Positions 39,001 through 51,000 of a stretch of 64,000 nucleotides of DNA are shown piece after piece (position 1 is the first letter of the stretch; each line of letters opens with the position of its first letter). The notes beneath the pieces were generated by a model, which made no database searches, had not been told where the DNA came from, and saw nothing but the letters and a program-made list of their open reading frames with translations. The stretch is from contig NC_091246.1 of assembly GCF_042477335.2 (NCBI RefSeq), positions 251,166,501-251,230,500 of the forward strand, read 5' to 3'. Made by a program: the position numbers and the translations under genes. This stretch comes from Ovis canadensis (taxonomy: Eukaryota; Chordata; Mammalia; Artiodactyla; Bovidae).

Positions 39001-42000
39001 GGGAAGAGGAAAGACAGGAAGAAGTACTCGTTTATGGCAGGCCACCTGTGGGTGCAGTGCTGAGCCCTTTTCACACCTCATTCTGTTGAAGTCTCACAGC
39101 AGAGTCCCAAACGCAGGCAGGCCTTACAACTCCCACTGACAGGCCAGGAAACGAGGCTCTGAGAAATAAGGGACCTGCTGGTTCAAGGTCCCACTTACAC
39201 GCTGCAAGTCTCCGCTTAACTGCCAAGAGGTGGAGCTGGGACTTGAACCCAGGTTGCTTTGACATCTGGGTTTTCCACACTCACACTGCAGCTGCCTCCG
39301 AGTGTGTGGCTCATTCATCCCAGACAGAACTCCAGAGAGCAGTGGAGCAGGGAGCAGCCTCGGCTCACATAGGAACGCAGTTCTGGAGAGATCCTAGCCC
39401 AAGGTCAAGGCAGCATGATGCCCAGCTGTGGGCTGACCTGGCCCCAGGCCAACCCCCCTGAACCAGAGTCGCCCCCCCCGGGTGCAGACACGGGGCCTGC
39501 GGTGGCAGTGCGGCCTCATCTTCGTGTGATGACTGACGCTGTGGGTGGGGAGCTGGGACCCGGCAGGGTGAGGACAGGTGAGGAAGGGAGGGGCGCACGG
39601 CCCTGTGGAGGCTTCTCGGTCTCTGCAGATGAGTTTGCAGGATGAGGCAGGCTGCCTGCAAGCAGGTTTTAAAAGAATTTTTAAGATGTTTATTGTTTTC
39701 ATGATAAAAGAGGTTCCCAACCCAGGGATCGAACCCAGGTCTCCCGAATTGCAGGCAGATTCTTTACCAGCTGAGCCACCAGGGAAGCCCCAAAGAGGTT
39801 CAAATGAAGACATTTAAGAGTTAAGAGAAAAGTAGGAGAAGTTACAGACACAACTAACTGTTAACACCTGAGCATATGTTCTTTTCGTCCTTTTTTTCCC
39901 AAGAAAATTTTAACCACAACTGAATCTGAAGTTTCTTCCCCATGCCGTCCCTTACGAATGTTCCCACGGCGTTCCTGCCGCGTCTTCCTGACCACGGGAG
40001 GTGGATGGATGGTCCTCCTCTCCCCACCCCACGCCCATTTCCAGTTTCTCTGTGTTGGAAATGATGCAGCGATGAACATTTTTGTGCACAAAACCTTTCC
40101 TGCTTTTAGAGTCACCTCAGCTTTCCTGGAGCAGGCCTCCTGGGATGAGGGTGCAAACCTGTCTAAGGCACCTGGTACATTCTGCAAAGAACTGTCCAGA
40201 AGGGTGTCTCCAAGTCCTTCCTGCCCGCTGCTGCTTAAAAAAAAAGCCCAAAGAATCAAGCAGCCCCTTGCATGCCCAAGACTCCACTAGGCATCAGCCA
40301 GACCTTTTCTTCACTGCGGGTAGCTGTGTTCCTGGGCAAAGCCGGGACAGTTGTGGTTTCAACGAGCAGGAAACCAAGGCGGAAGTTCCCTCCCCTCCTC
40401 TCATCTCACCCCAGGAGCACCAGCTGTGTGGCAGGCGCGACCCTTGAGGGTGGTCTTGGTTCCCGTGTTACCGAGAGAAGGCTGAGACGCCCGCAGCTCC
40501 CGAGGGATAGTACCCAGACTGGATCCCTCGGGTCTTCGCAAGCGCAAGCGATGCTCTGGGCCCCTGCTCCCAAGGCACCCGGCATCTGGGTGCACCTGCC
40601 AGCGCAGCCGTGGTCCCTGCCGTCCTGGGCGTGTTCTCAGGGGGCACGAAGCCCTGCTGTGTGCCGCGCCCGGAGTGGGCTCCATGACAGTGCTGTCTGT
40701 TTACCCCTTCCGTCGGCCAGCCCTGCTGAGGAGCGGTTGTCAGCCTCATTTTGTCGGTGTGAGAATTGAAGATCAGGGCAGGATACGGCTCTGCCAAGGT
40801 CACATAGCAAGTAGGAGGCAGGGCTTGGATGGGAACTGGATCCCAGGGTCTCCGAAGCTGATATTTTTCTGCACTGAAGGGCAGCAGCTTCCTGGAGACC
40901 CAGACCGGTCCCCTTACCCCACGCCCCACCTCCCACCCTCCACCGCCTTTGCCTCACAGGAAACGCCTAGGAGCTGTCGCGGTGGCAGCAAGAAACCCCG
41001 GGCCCTCAGGGAACAGCGTGCGCCTCCCAGCCCCTGCTCCCTGGAGGGTCGGCCCGGGATTCTGACCGCTTAGCAAGCCATGTGACCTTGGGCAAGTCAC
41101 AGGCCCTTTCTGAGCTTCACTTTTCTCGCCTGTAACGTGGGCACAATCCTAGCGGCCCTCTTCATGGGGCTCCTATGAGACCCTTGGTGGGTGGGGAGCA
41201 CCCAGAGCCTCCTTCCTGCAACGGGTCGCCACACCCCAGGCCCCTCACTCCTCTGTCTGGTCTGTCTGCAGACGAGCGGGGCAAGGACCACCTCCGCGCG
41301 GGCAAGCTGAACCTGGTGGACTTGGCGGGCAGCGAGCGGCAGTCCAAGACGGGCGCCACGGGGGAGCGGCTCAAGGAGGCCACCAAGATCAACCTGTCTC
41401 TGTCGGCGCTGGGCAACGTCATCTCGGCCCTGGTGGACGGGCGCTGCAGACACATCCCCTACCGGGACTCGAAGCTGACCCGGCTGCTCCAGGACTCACT
41501 GGGCGGCAACACCAAGACGCTGATGGTGGCCTGCCTGTCGCCCGCCGACAACAACTACGACGAGACGCTCAGCACGCTGCGCTACGCCAACCGAGCCAAG
41601 AACATCCGGAACAAGCCGCGCATCAACGAGGACCCGAAGGACGCCCTGCTGCGCGAGTACCAGGAGGAGATCAAGAAACTCAAGGCCATCCTGGCTCAGC
41701 AGATGGGCCCCGGCAGCCTGTCAGGTGGGTGGCGCGGCAGGGCGGCGCCGGCGGGGCGGCTGGAGCCAGGAACGCGCTCTCCCCGGGTCCACCAGCCTCC
41801 AGTTCCCCATCTGAGGGGCTGGGAAGCCGTGCCTCACCTCCTCCCAGCTGCATGTGAGCGTGGATTTTGAACAGCCAGGGAGAACCCTGCTTGGGGACGG
41901 CCCCCGGGGGTGGAGGTATGTGCCCACAGATGCCCCAGGGAGAGGCCAGTCCTTCTGGGCCTGTCCCAGCAGCTGGAGGCTCCATCCCCATTCCCTGCCT

Positions 42001-45000
42001 CCAGGCCACGCATTGGTCCTCCCGCCTGTCTGCCTGCTGGCTCTGTGGCAGCCCAGCTGCAGAATTGTGATGTTGAGCTGCTGAGCAGCGGGGTGACTGA
42101 CATCCCCGCCCCCCTGTCCCCCCTATCCTGGCAATCCAGACCTGGAGCCTGGGCCTGCAGAGCCCTTCCTTGTGGCTGAGGGGCTCCAGGGTCATCTGTC
42201 TGAGAATTCCTGGCAGGAAGGGAGCACCAAAGAACCTTGAGTCCATGGATCCATTCATCCGCCTCCCCCCTTCCTCTCTGTCCATCCGTTCTCGGCCTGC
42301 ACTGATCTACTCATCCCCGCCTGCATCTACCCATCCACTCAGCCCACCAGCCCACCCCCGCCCACTCCATTATTTAACCACCACCCTTCCCTCCGCCCAC
42401 CCCACCCCTTCTCTCCGCCCACCCCATCTACCCTCCTCTCTGCCTGCTCATTCACTCCATCCTGCCATCCATCCTTGAATCTCCCTTTCCTCTCACCTCC
42501 CCCCCCACCCCACTCACACCCCGACTGTGTGTGGCCCTGGACCGGACCTGGGGACCCAGAGATGACTCAGATCCAGGTTCTGCCTCATGGGTAACCTAGT
42601 CTCCCGGGGGAGGGAAGGGACACTCCTGCAGAGGAGTGTGTGCCTTGGGCAGAGAGCCAGACAGGGCACTGCAGGGCAGAGGGAGCGTGTGGAGTGGGGG
42701 TGGGCCCTCAGGGAAGGCTTCACAGAGGAGGAGGGGTGCTTGAGTGGAGTCTAGCAGGGTGAGAAGTCTCCTGTTAGGATGAGGGTGGTCAGTCTGTGCA
42801 GGGAGGCACAAAAGTCTCAGGTGACTTTGGGGGCCCACAAGGATTAATAGATCTTCTGGCTGCCTGGGAAGCTGGGTGGTGGGAGGTGCCCAGGTGTAGG
42901 GACTGGCAGGGGCTGGCAAGGACGAAGTGAAGATGGCCTTGACCGCCACGGTGAGGGCTTCCTCTTGGGCAGCCTGCCTTCCTCCTCTTCCCCTCCGGCC
43001 CCAGGATCGGCGAGGGGATGCTTGATGGAGGAGGGGTGAGAGGCACCGGGAGGGAGTTGGGGCGCTCTGGTGGGGCCCCCCAGCCCTAATGCAGCAGCTG
43101 ACATGCTGGCAGACCTCCTGTGGTTGCCGCGGCAGACTTGCGGGCTGCGGGCTGTGTCCTGTCTCCCTGGATTCGGAGCGTAGAGCCCAAACAAGCTGGG
43201 ATGATAGTGCCTGGCAGGCAGAGAGCCGAGAGCCGGGCAGTAGCCGCTGCCTCACATTCTGGCTCCTCGGGGAAGTGACTTAGACGCCCCCGAGCCTCAG
43301 TGTCCTCATCTGTTTAATGGGTCACCCGCCTTGTGATGGCTGTGGGGCAGTTGGGAGGACTGCATGAGATGGTTCACATGTGGGCTTAGCCCGGAACTTG
43401 TCCCGTAGGCTCCACAGACTGTACCTGGTGCTTTGACTTTATAGAGTTGGGCCTTAAGCCCAGCCAGGGGTGTCTGACTCAGAGCGCCAGGTGTCCCCAT
43501 CGCCCGGCACACCCCGTGAGCCGGCGCCCTCTCAGCCCTAGCCCTCCCTCTGGTCACCAGCGTATCTCTCCCTCCCCTTTTCAGCAACTCGGGAAACACT
43601 GGTCTGTTTTCACCAGCCCGCCACCTTGCCCCTAGTTCAGGCAGGCCCCGTGCTCCCAGCCCGCTGAAGCTGCCTCCTGGTTTTTAGAAGGGTCACTTAT
43701 TTCTTTATTTTTGGCTGCGCGGGGCCTTGGTCGCCGCGTGGGCTCTTCCCAATTGTCCACTCTGTGGTTGTGTGCAGGCTTCTCACTGCACTTGGCTTCT
43801 CTTGTGTAGCCGGGCTCCAGGGCGCACGGGCTTCAGTAGTTGCGGCGTTAGGGCCCAGCAGTCGTGGTTCACAGGCTCAGTTGCTCTGAGGCATGTGGGA
43901 TCTTCCCAGACCGAGACTCGAACCCGTGCCTCCAGGTGATAAAATCCAGCGATCAGTCCTCCTGAGGCCCCACCTGCCCTCTGTATCCGTTGACTCAGAC
44001 GATCCCCTCCCTCGTCCTTGAAGCCTTTGCTTCCTGGACACCCTCACCCCAGTCCCCCTGCCCCTCCTCAGCTCCCTTGGACGAGTCTCCCCATCTTCCT
44101 GACGTCAGGTTGTCCTGGGGCCGGTCCTCCAGGCTCTTCTCTGTCTACGCTGGCTCCTCTGGTCTCACAGCTTTAACCACCACCTCCCCGCTCCCGAGTC
44201 TCACACGTGGATCTCTGTCCTGGCTGTGTGATGTGTGCCCAGGTCTTAATTTATACAGCTGACTGAGTGGTGACACAGAGAGGTCAATGTCATCGCAAGA
44301 AAGTGTTGACATTACTCGGCTACCCCGGCGATGAGAGGCAGGCCATGCAGGGCCACGGGGTGGGGAGGAAGCACCAGAGGGGGTCAATCTGCAGAGGAGC
44401 CAGGGGCAGCCTGAGCCGTGATCGAGGTTTTGGTGGAAAGACACAGCAGGCAGGAGAAAGGACTGACTAGTGTGAGGAAGCCTGGCGGGATCAGGGCATG
44501 ATGCTGTCCTTGCTTGCCTGGTGCTGGCCCTAGTTGATTTCAGGCAGAGGAAATACTGGCTTCCGGTGGGAGAGTTAGAAGCAGCCGTGGACTTGAGGTT
44601 GGTTGGTTTGCGTATGAAAGGTGGGCTCCTCCAAAAGCTGTTGACTCCCCCTAGGAATTGGCTGACCCTGGGAGGACTGTCCCCTCCAAGCCATCAAGCC
44701 CCCCAGGGTGTTAAAACATCATTACAATGAACCTGATCGATACACCATGTCCTCTGAATTCCAGTCTTGAACATCCTGCCATCTATCTAATCATCACTCC
44801 AAACCTAATGTATGGGATGCTGAGCGCTGAATCTTCGCCAGTCCTGCAGCTGTCCCCACCCGGCTGGTGGCACCTCTTTCCTTCCAGGTGTTCAGCCAGA
44901 AACCTTGGTGTCAGCATCCTTGGCTTCTCACTTCTGCCCTCTTGCTTTTGTGGTATCTGCCTTTAGAACAATGTCTAAACCTTTAGCTGACGGCACCACC

Positions 45001-48000
45001 GACTCTATGGACATGACTTTGAGCAAGCTCCAGGAGTTGGTGATGGACAGGGAGGCCTGGCATGCTGCAGTCCATGGGGTCGCAAAGACTCGGACACAAC
45101 TGAGCGACTGAACTGAACTGAACCTTTGGAGCAGGTCCAGACTCTGTCCACTGCAACCCCATGGCCTGAGCCGGTAGCATTTCTCACCTAAATTACTGCA
45201 GAGGCCACCCCCCCCCCACCACCACCACCCCGAGCAGGTCTCCTGGCTTGTGCTTTTGGTGCACGCGGCAGCCAGGGACCTCCTGTTCAGACGGGAGTCC
45301 TGCCCTGCCCGAGCCCTCCGATGGCCCGGTGGAACCCAGACTTTGAAGCCGGAGTCCTTGCCAGGGCCGGCAGGTTCCCCTCTGCCATGCCCTTGGCTCA
45401 CCCTCTCCCTCGCTCGCTCTGCTCCAGCCTCAGTGGCCTCCTGGCTGTTCCTGCAACAGTCTCGGCCCTCTGCCTGCCACAGGGCCTTTACACTCACCGC
45501 TCCCTGTCTGTCCCTGGGATCTCTGCCTGACCCTCTCCCTCACTCCCTTCAGGCCACTGCTTTCCGCACACCTTGTCCAAGAGGACTCTCCTGTCCACAG
45601 GATTTAAATTACAGCACTTCCGCCTGGTCTTCTCTGCACCCTCCCTGCTTGCTTTCTCTTCTTTGGAAGAATCTCTTTGCCTCTTGCTGGCCTTTCTTTT
45701 CCAGATGGAAGTGATGTGTGTGTGGAGTCCTGTCTGTTGTGTTCAGTGCCAAACCCCCAGGTGCCCAAGAAAGGCTTGCTGGACGAGCACGTTGGCATTT
45801 TACATAGAGATGCCCTCAAAATAAGCTCAGTACTGAGGTCTTGTTATATGAGCACATGGTTGTCATTTTATGGTTTTCTGCTTAGTTTCTAGGGGCTTCC
45901 CAGGTGGCTCAGTGGGGAAAAAGTCTGCCTGCCAACGCAGGAGACTTGAGTTTGATCCCCAATCCAGGAAGACTCCCTGGAAAAGGAAATGGCAACCCAC
46001 TCCAGTATTCTTGCCTGAGAAATCCCGTGGACAGAGGAGCCTGGTGGGCTACAGTCCTTGGGGTCGCAGAGTCGGCCATGACTCTTGCCGGGGTCCAGCC
46101 CCGGTGGATCCAGGGAATTCGAAGCGTGGACGGCATTGGCGAGGAAAGACTTATTTATTTATTAACATAAGATCAGATTAGGAAGAAATAGTGTAGTAGG
46201 AAAATTAAGTGGAGAAAGAGGGCTGAATAACTTGGATTACGCGGAAGACCAATAAAATTCCAGACAAGGAATTGGCACCATCTACGTTGGGCCACCGGTG
46301 CTCGCTTGGATATCTAAGGGTGCCTCTCCTTAGGCTCCCTCTGCGCCCCAGATGGGAATTCAGCCTGAAATTAAAGTAAAGAGGAAAAGGAAAAAGAGAG
46401 AGAGAGACATGGGGGAAACCAGTCCAGCGACTGACTCCGTCCTCTGTTGTTCAGAAGGCCTTTTATACTTTTAATAAAACACGGAGATCAATGGGTAACA
46501 CAAAGTTATGCAGCGTTAGCAGCCCAGACTCTTATCAAAACCAGGCTTTTCTCGCTGCATACCTAATTGTATACACAAGTCTTAGGTGATTTACATCATC
46601 TTCTGGCCAAAAGGGCCAATTAACATTTTACAGCCTTTTTTCTGATAAGGGTTTATCAACCAGAAGACTTATTTGTGTTGATCTTCCCAAAGTCTGGTGC
46701 CACTCTCAGAAAGCACTAAAGTTACATTCTTACATAGCAAGGACACAAGAGGAGTGCAGTGATATATAACAAAGAGAAAAGTAATTAACTCAAAAGTCTA
46801 GTGTTGCTAACATCAAAACTATATCTTTTTCCACATCCCGTTTACATTGGTTAACATCCTCCCAGGTACCTAAAAGATAAAGAATACGGAGGCCTGGCGG
46901 CAATCATTGAGTCAACAGTGAAAACCCTCTACCAATATAATTTTTAACTCTTTAGAAAAGGCTCTGTATCTTTAAGATGCTTTTAAGCTTTGTGCCTCTC
47001 GCGGTTGGGGGGCTGTAAGCAATTCACAAGCTGTAAGAGGTCTGGGGAACCTGTTAGGCAAGCTAGAGAGCTATCAGAGGGGGTTTAACTGAAACATCCC
47101 TTTCAAATGCAGAAGACTAAAGCCCTGAGTTGACTTTTTTCCAGAGAATATCAGAAGAGTGGAAAACCAGAGTACAAAGGCCGGCAGATTTTTGGTTTTG
47201 GGGGTACATGCTCAGGAAATGCCAGGGGGAACTCCCGAAGTCTGATCACCTCCTTGCGTATGTCAGCTTCCTCCCTCATGACCTTGTCACCGGTGGGATT
47301 CCTCACGCTGGCTCCCGGCAGACTCTGAGCACACATAGGCCCGCACCCTTAGTTCCGGCAGACCACACACACCTTGGTCAGAGGCCCTGTTTCTGCTTTT
47401 CTCCCAGCTCTGCTGAACAGTCAGGTGCCCCCAAGCCCTGTCCAGCTTGAGGAAAAGCCGTTGTATCCACCTGTGATGCAGCACGACATGGAGGCTGAGA
47501 AACAGCTGATCCGGGAGGTGAGGCGCGGGGCGGCCACGTGGGCCCCGCAGGAGGTGGGGCTCCAGAACTAGACTGCCTCCCCGCCGTCCTCCCCTGGGGG
47601 GCTTGCCCAAGGTCACACAGCCAGAGGCTAATCTGAGCCAGGATTGGAACCGGGGTTCCCGCCTCCGGAGCGCAGTCCGTCCCCCGTGAGTGCTGGTGTG
47701 GCGAGAAGAGGCGGGGCCGTCCCTGGTAGTGGGGCTGGCGGGTGCCTCACCGAGCAGGTCAGAGTGGGAGGGCTGGGGGCTGAGAGCGGAGCATCCCGGG
47801 TGGGCCGCGGGGACGTGTGGCCTCCCAGAAAAAACTGTCACCTTGGGGCCCTTGAGTCCTCCCGCAGTCCTCCCGCCCACAGCTGATTGACAGGCGCGAA
47901 GCTGACCCCAGAGGCACGCACAGAGCCAGACACCTGGTTTCTGGGGGTTCACATCCCGAGACCACAGCATGGGGTGGGGCTTGACATTCAGTGGTCCCTG

Positions 48001-51000
48001 CAGGCGGCTGGCTCCTCCCTGGTGGGAAGGCCAGCTCAGCAGGGACTAGGGACGGAGCGTGTCTGCAGCTGGGCCTCTCTGCCCCTCAACTGTGACCTCA
48101 GACGGGCTCAGTGCTGGGGCCCCTGGAAGCCCCCGGGCAGGCTGTGGGGGCCTGGGGCCCAGCCTCTGGGAGGCAGACCGGGTAAGGCCTGGGGGGATCT
48201 CTGTGCTGTGGGCTGGAGGGCTGGGGGTCTGGGGGTCATCGACCGAAGAACCCCCAGCTGCCCATCACGGGCGGGGCTTGTACTGTTCAAGTAGGGGCCT
48301 GGATGTAGCCCCCAATAGCCCCCAGTGGGGCCCCCGTGAAGGCTCTGGGGGCTCAGCCGCTCACTCTACCTGTTCCCCTGCTGCCCCTGGGGCGGAGTAG
48401 GTGTCAGGCTGGCCTTGGAGCCCTGGGCCCAGCTCCTGAGGGGGGGCGGAGGGCGTCTTCGGGGATGTCTGGATGAGAGCGGTGACACTCTGGGGTTCAG
48501 GGAGGGTTTTAGAGTCACACAGGGATGAGTAGACATTGGCCACAAAACAGTATGGGCTGGGGGGTGATGGAGCGGGCTGGGGTTGAGGGTAGGGACGGGC
48601 GGGGTGGGGTGGGGTGGGGTGGGCCTGGGGCCGGGATGCAAGCTTCCTGCCTGGGGAAGCTGGGTTGGGCGGGCGGGGGTGGATCCTGGCCGCGTGAGAA
48701 GCAGGGCACTGCCGCCCCCTAGCGGTCGTGGGGAGACGCGCTGCTCTTCTGGCCTGGCTGCTGGTGGAGCCAGTGCTACCGCGTAAAGAATCTGCTTGCC
48801 AGTGCAGGAGACGCCGGTTCAATCCTTAGGTCGGGAAGATCACCTGGAGGAAATGGCAGCCCACTCCAGTATTCTTGCCTGTGAAATCCCATTTACAGAG
48901 GAGCTGGATGGGCTGCAGTCCGTGGGGTTGCAGAGAGACCTGGCGGAGCGACTAGACACGCAGGCATTGTGGGCGGGTTCTATACCGTCTGAGCCACCAG
49001 GGAAGCCCTCCCTCATCTCTGGGAGTGGATAGAAAGCCGCTTTTCTGCTGCTGGAAGAGGCTGGGTGGTGTGAAAGGTGCCAGCCGGGCCTGGGGGAGTT
49101 CCTGGGTTTGCGTTCTCTCCGCCCCGCCTGCCCCATTCAGCCAGCCACAGGCATCTTCTGCACACCCGCTGGGTGCTGCAGCTGGAGGCGAGTGTGGGGC
49201 CAAGGCAGATGGTGCTGTTTTAAATGCTGGAAGTAGCATGGCTGTGTCCTGGTGGTCTCTGGAACTCTGTGCTTCCATCTCTTGGAGGGAGGTGGCTCCT
49301 GGTTCAGTCCCTGGTTAGGGCCCTAGATCTCACAAACTGCATGGCATGGCCAAACAATAATAATAATGATTGGAAGTAACACAGCATGCTTTAGGGACTG
49401 GGAGGAATGATCTGGGACTGTAGGGCCGTCCAGTGTGGCGGAGGGGCAGGAACTGACAGAGCAGAGTCCTCCTGTGGCGGGGCTGGCCATGGATGACTGC
49501 CCCAGCAGGATGCCAGAGGGACTTACCTGGCGGTCAAGCAGGTGAGACGTCACGTTCCAGTGCCTGGGACTCGGGTTTGATCCCCGATTGGGGAGCTGGG
49601 ATCCCACCTGCCTCATGGCCAAAAAAAACAAAGCAAAACAGAAACAACATTGTAACAAATTCAATAAGAGCTTTAAAAAGTGGCCCACATCAAAAACAAA
49701 ACAAGAACAAAAATCTTAAAAAGAGGATGTTGGGGGGGGGGTGACCTCTTCAGGAGTATAATCTGCAAATATGCTGAATCACTTTGCTGTACAGATCAAA
49801 AAACATTTTGAAATCTCTATAACTGTGCGGTAAGGATTAAGTGGTTTAATGTTGGTAAAACCGTTTGTCGTCAGTTCAGTTCAGTCGCTCAGTCGTGTCC
49901 GACTCTTTGTGAGCCATGGACTGCAGCACGCCAGGCCTCCCTGTCCGTCACCAGCTCCCGGAGTTCACTCACTCGCCCATGTCCATGGAGTCGGTGACGC
50001 CGTCCAGCCGTCTCCTCCTCTTGTTGCCCTTTCTCCCACTCCTCCTCTGTGAAGGGATGGATGGGGAATGGCGAGAGAGGAGCGTTGAGGGGAGGGATGA
50101 TGGAGAGACCAGAAAGGGGGCTCCCCACTTCGAGCTCCTCCTGTGATTTGGGGTCACATGTTTACACGTGAGAACGGCGTGTGCGTGTATGCAGATAAGT
50201 GTGTGTGTCTCCAGCCAGGCCTTGCTAGGCTGTAGATGCCGCTGGGCTGAGGCCCGGGTTGAACTGGGGTCAGGGCTGAAGTGCCGGCCAGGGGACCTCT
50301 GGGCAGGAGAAGGCAGGCGGGGTGAGGGCTGCAGGTCTCAGGGGGGCCACCAGGAGCCGCGTGTGGTTCTGGGCAGGCCGGGCCCTCCCTGGGTCTCGGT
50401 GGCAGGTCAGTGGCGCCTTGGCTGAGCTGCGGAAACCGCTGGATCTTCATGATGGTCTGTCTCGTCTCTCGCCCTGGGAGCCCCGGCCGGCTGGCTGTGC
50501 CGTGCTGGGGGTCTGCGCTGGTCCCGTACTTCCTGGGGGCCGGGTGGGCGTGCGCAGGGGCTCCCACCTCTAACCCTGTCCTGCCCCCGGCTCACTGCTG
50601 CTGCAGGGCCACCCTGTCCAGAAGGCCGCAACTCACAGGGCGTTGTGAGTTCACAGAGGCCCGGCCTTCCCCGGGGGGCACGCACTAGACGCCTGGACAG
50701 TCTGCCCAGCTGTTCTGCTTCACGCACTTGCCAACTCGGTGGCACAGCACTCAGAGGTGCCCCTCTGTGCCCGGCATCACGGCTATAAGATGGCACAGGG
50801 CTTGCCCTCTGGCCGGGGAGCCGGGCGGTTCACCTATAATGAAACAAGCGCAGAGAACGGTGGAGCTTCTGGTCCAGGCTGAGAAGAAGTAAGCAAAGTG
50901 CCAGAGTGGCAGCGGGCATCCTCCGAGAGGGCACTCAGGGAGGACCTCTCTGAGCGGGTGTCGCTGAGCTGAGGCCCAAAGGGGTGAACTTGCCTCGGAG

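Larger units (their letters stand above)
38236..41271. other. KIF17 intron 4
   Basis: About 3.0 kb. MIR copies (38440, 39040, 40740, 41075), a long CHR SINE (38651) and a short SINE head (39705). No exon candidate is seen in 39850-40730. Confidence 0.6.
41725..47407. other. KIF17 intron 5
   Basis: About 5.7 kb: a pyrimidine-rich CCATC-type low-complexity tract (42238), a MIR (43250), a CHR SINE (43690), a BovB end (44983), a Bov-tA (45893) abutting a solo LTR (46086-47096). Nothing notable is seen in 42520-43240, 43950-44980 or 45240-45890. Confidence 0.65.
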
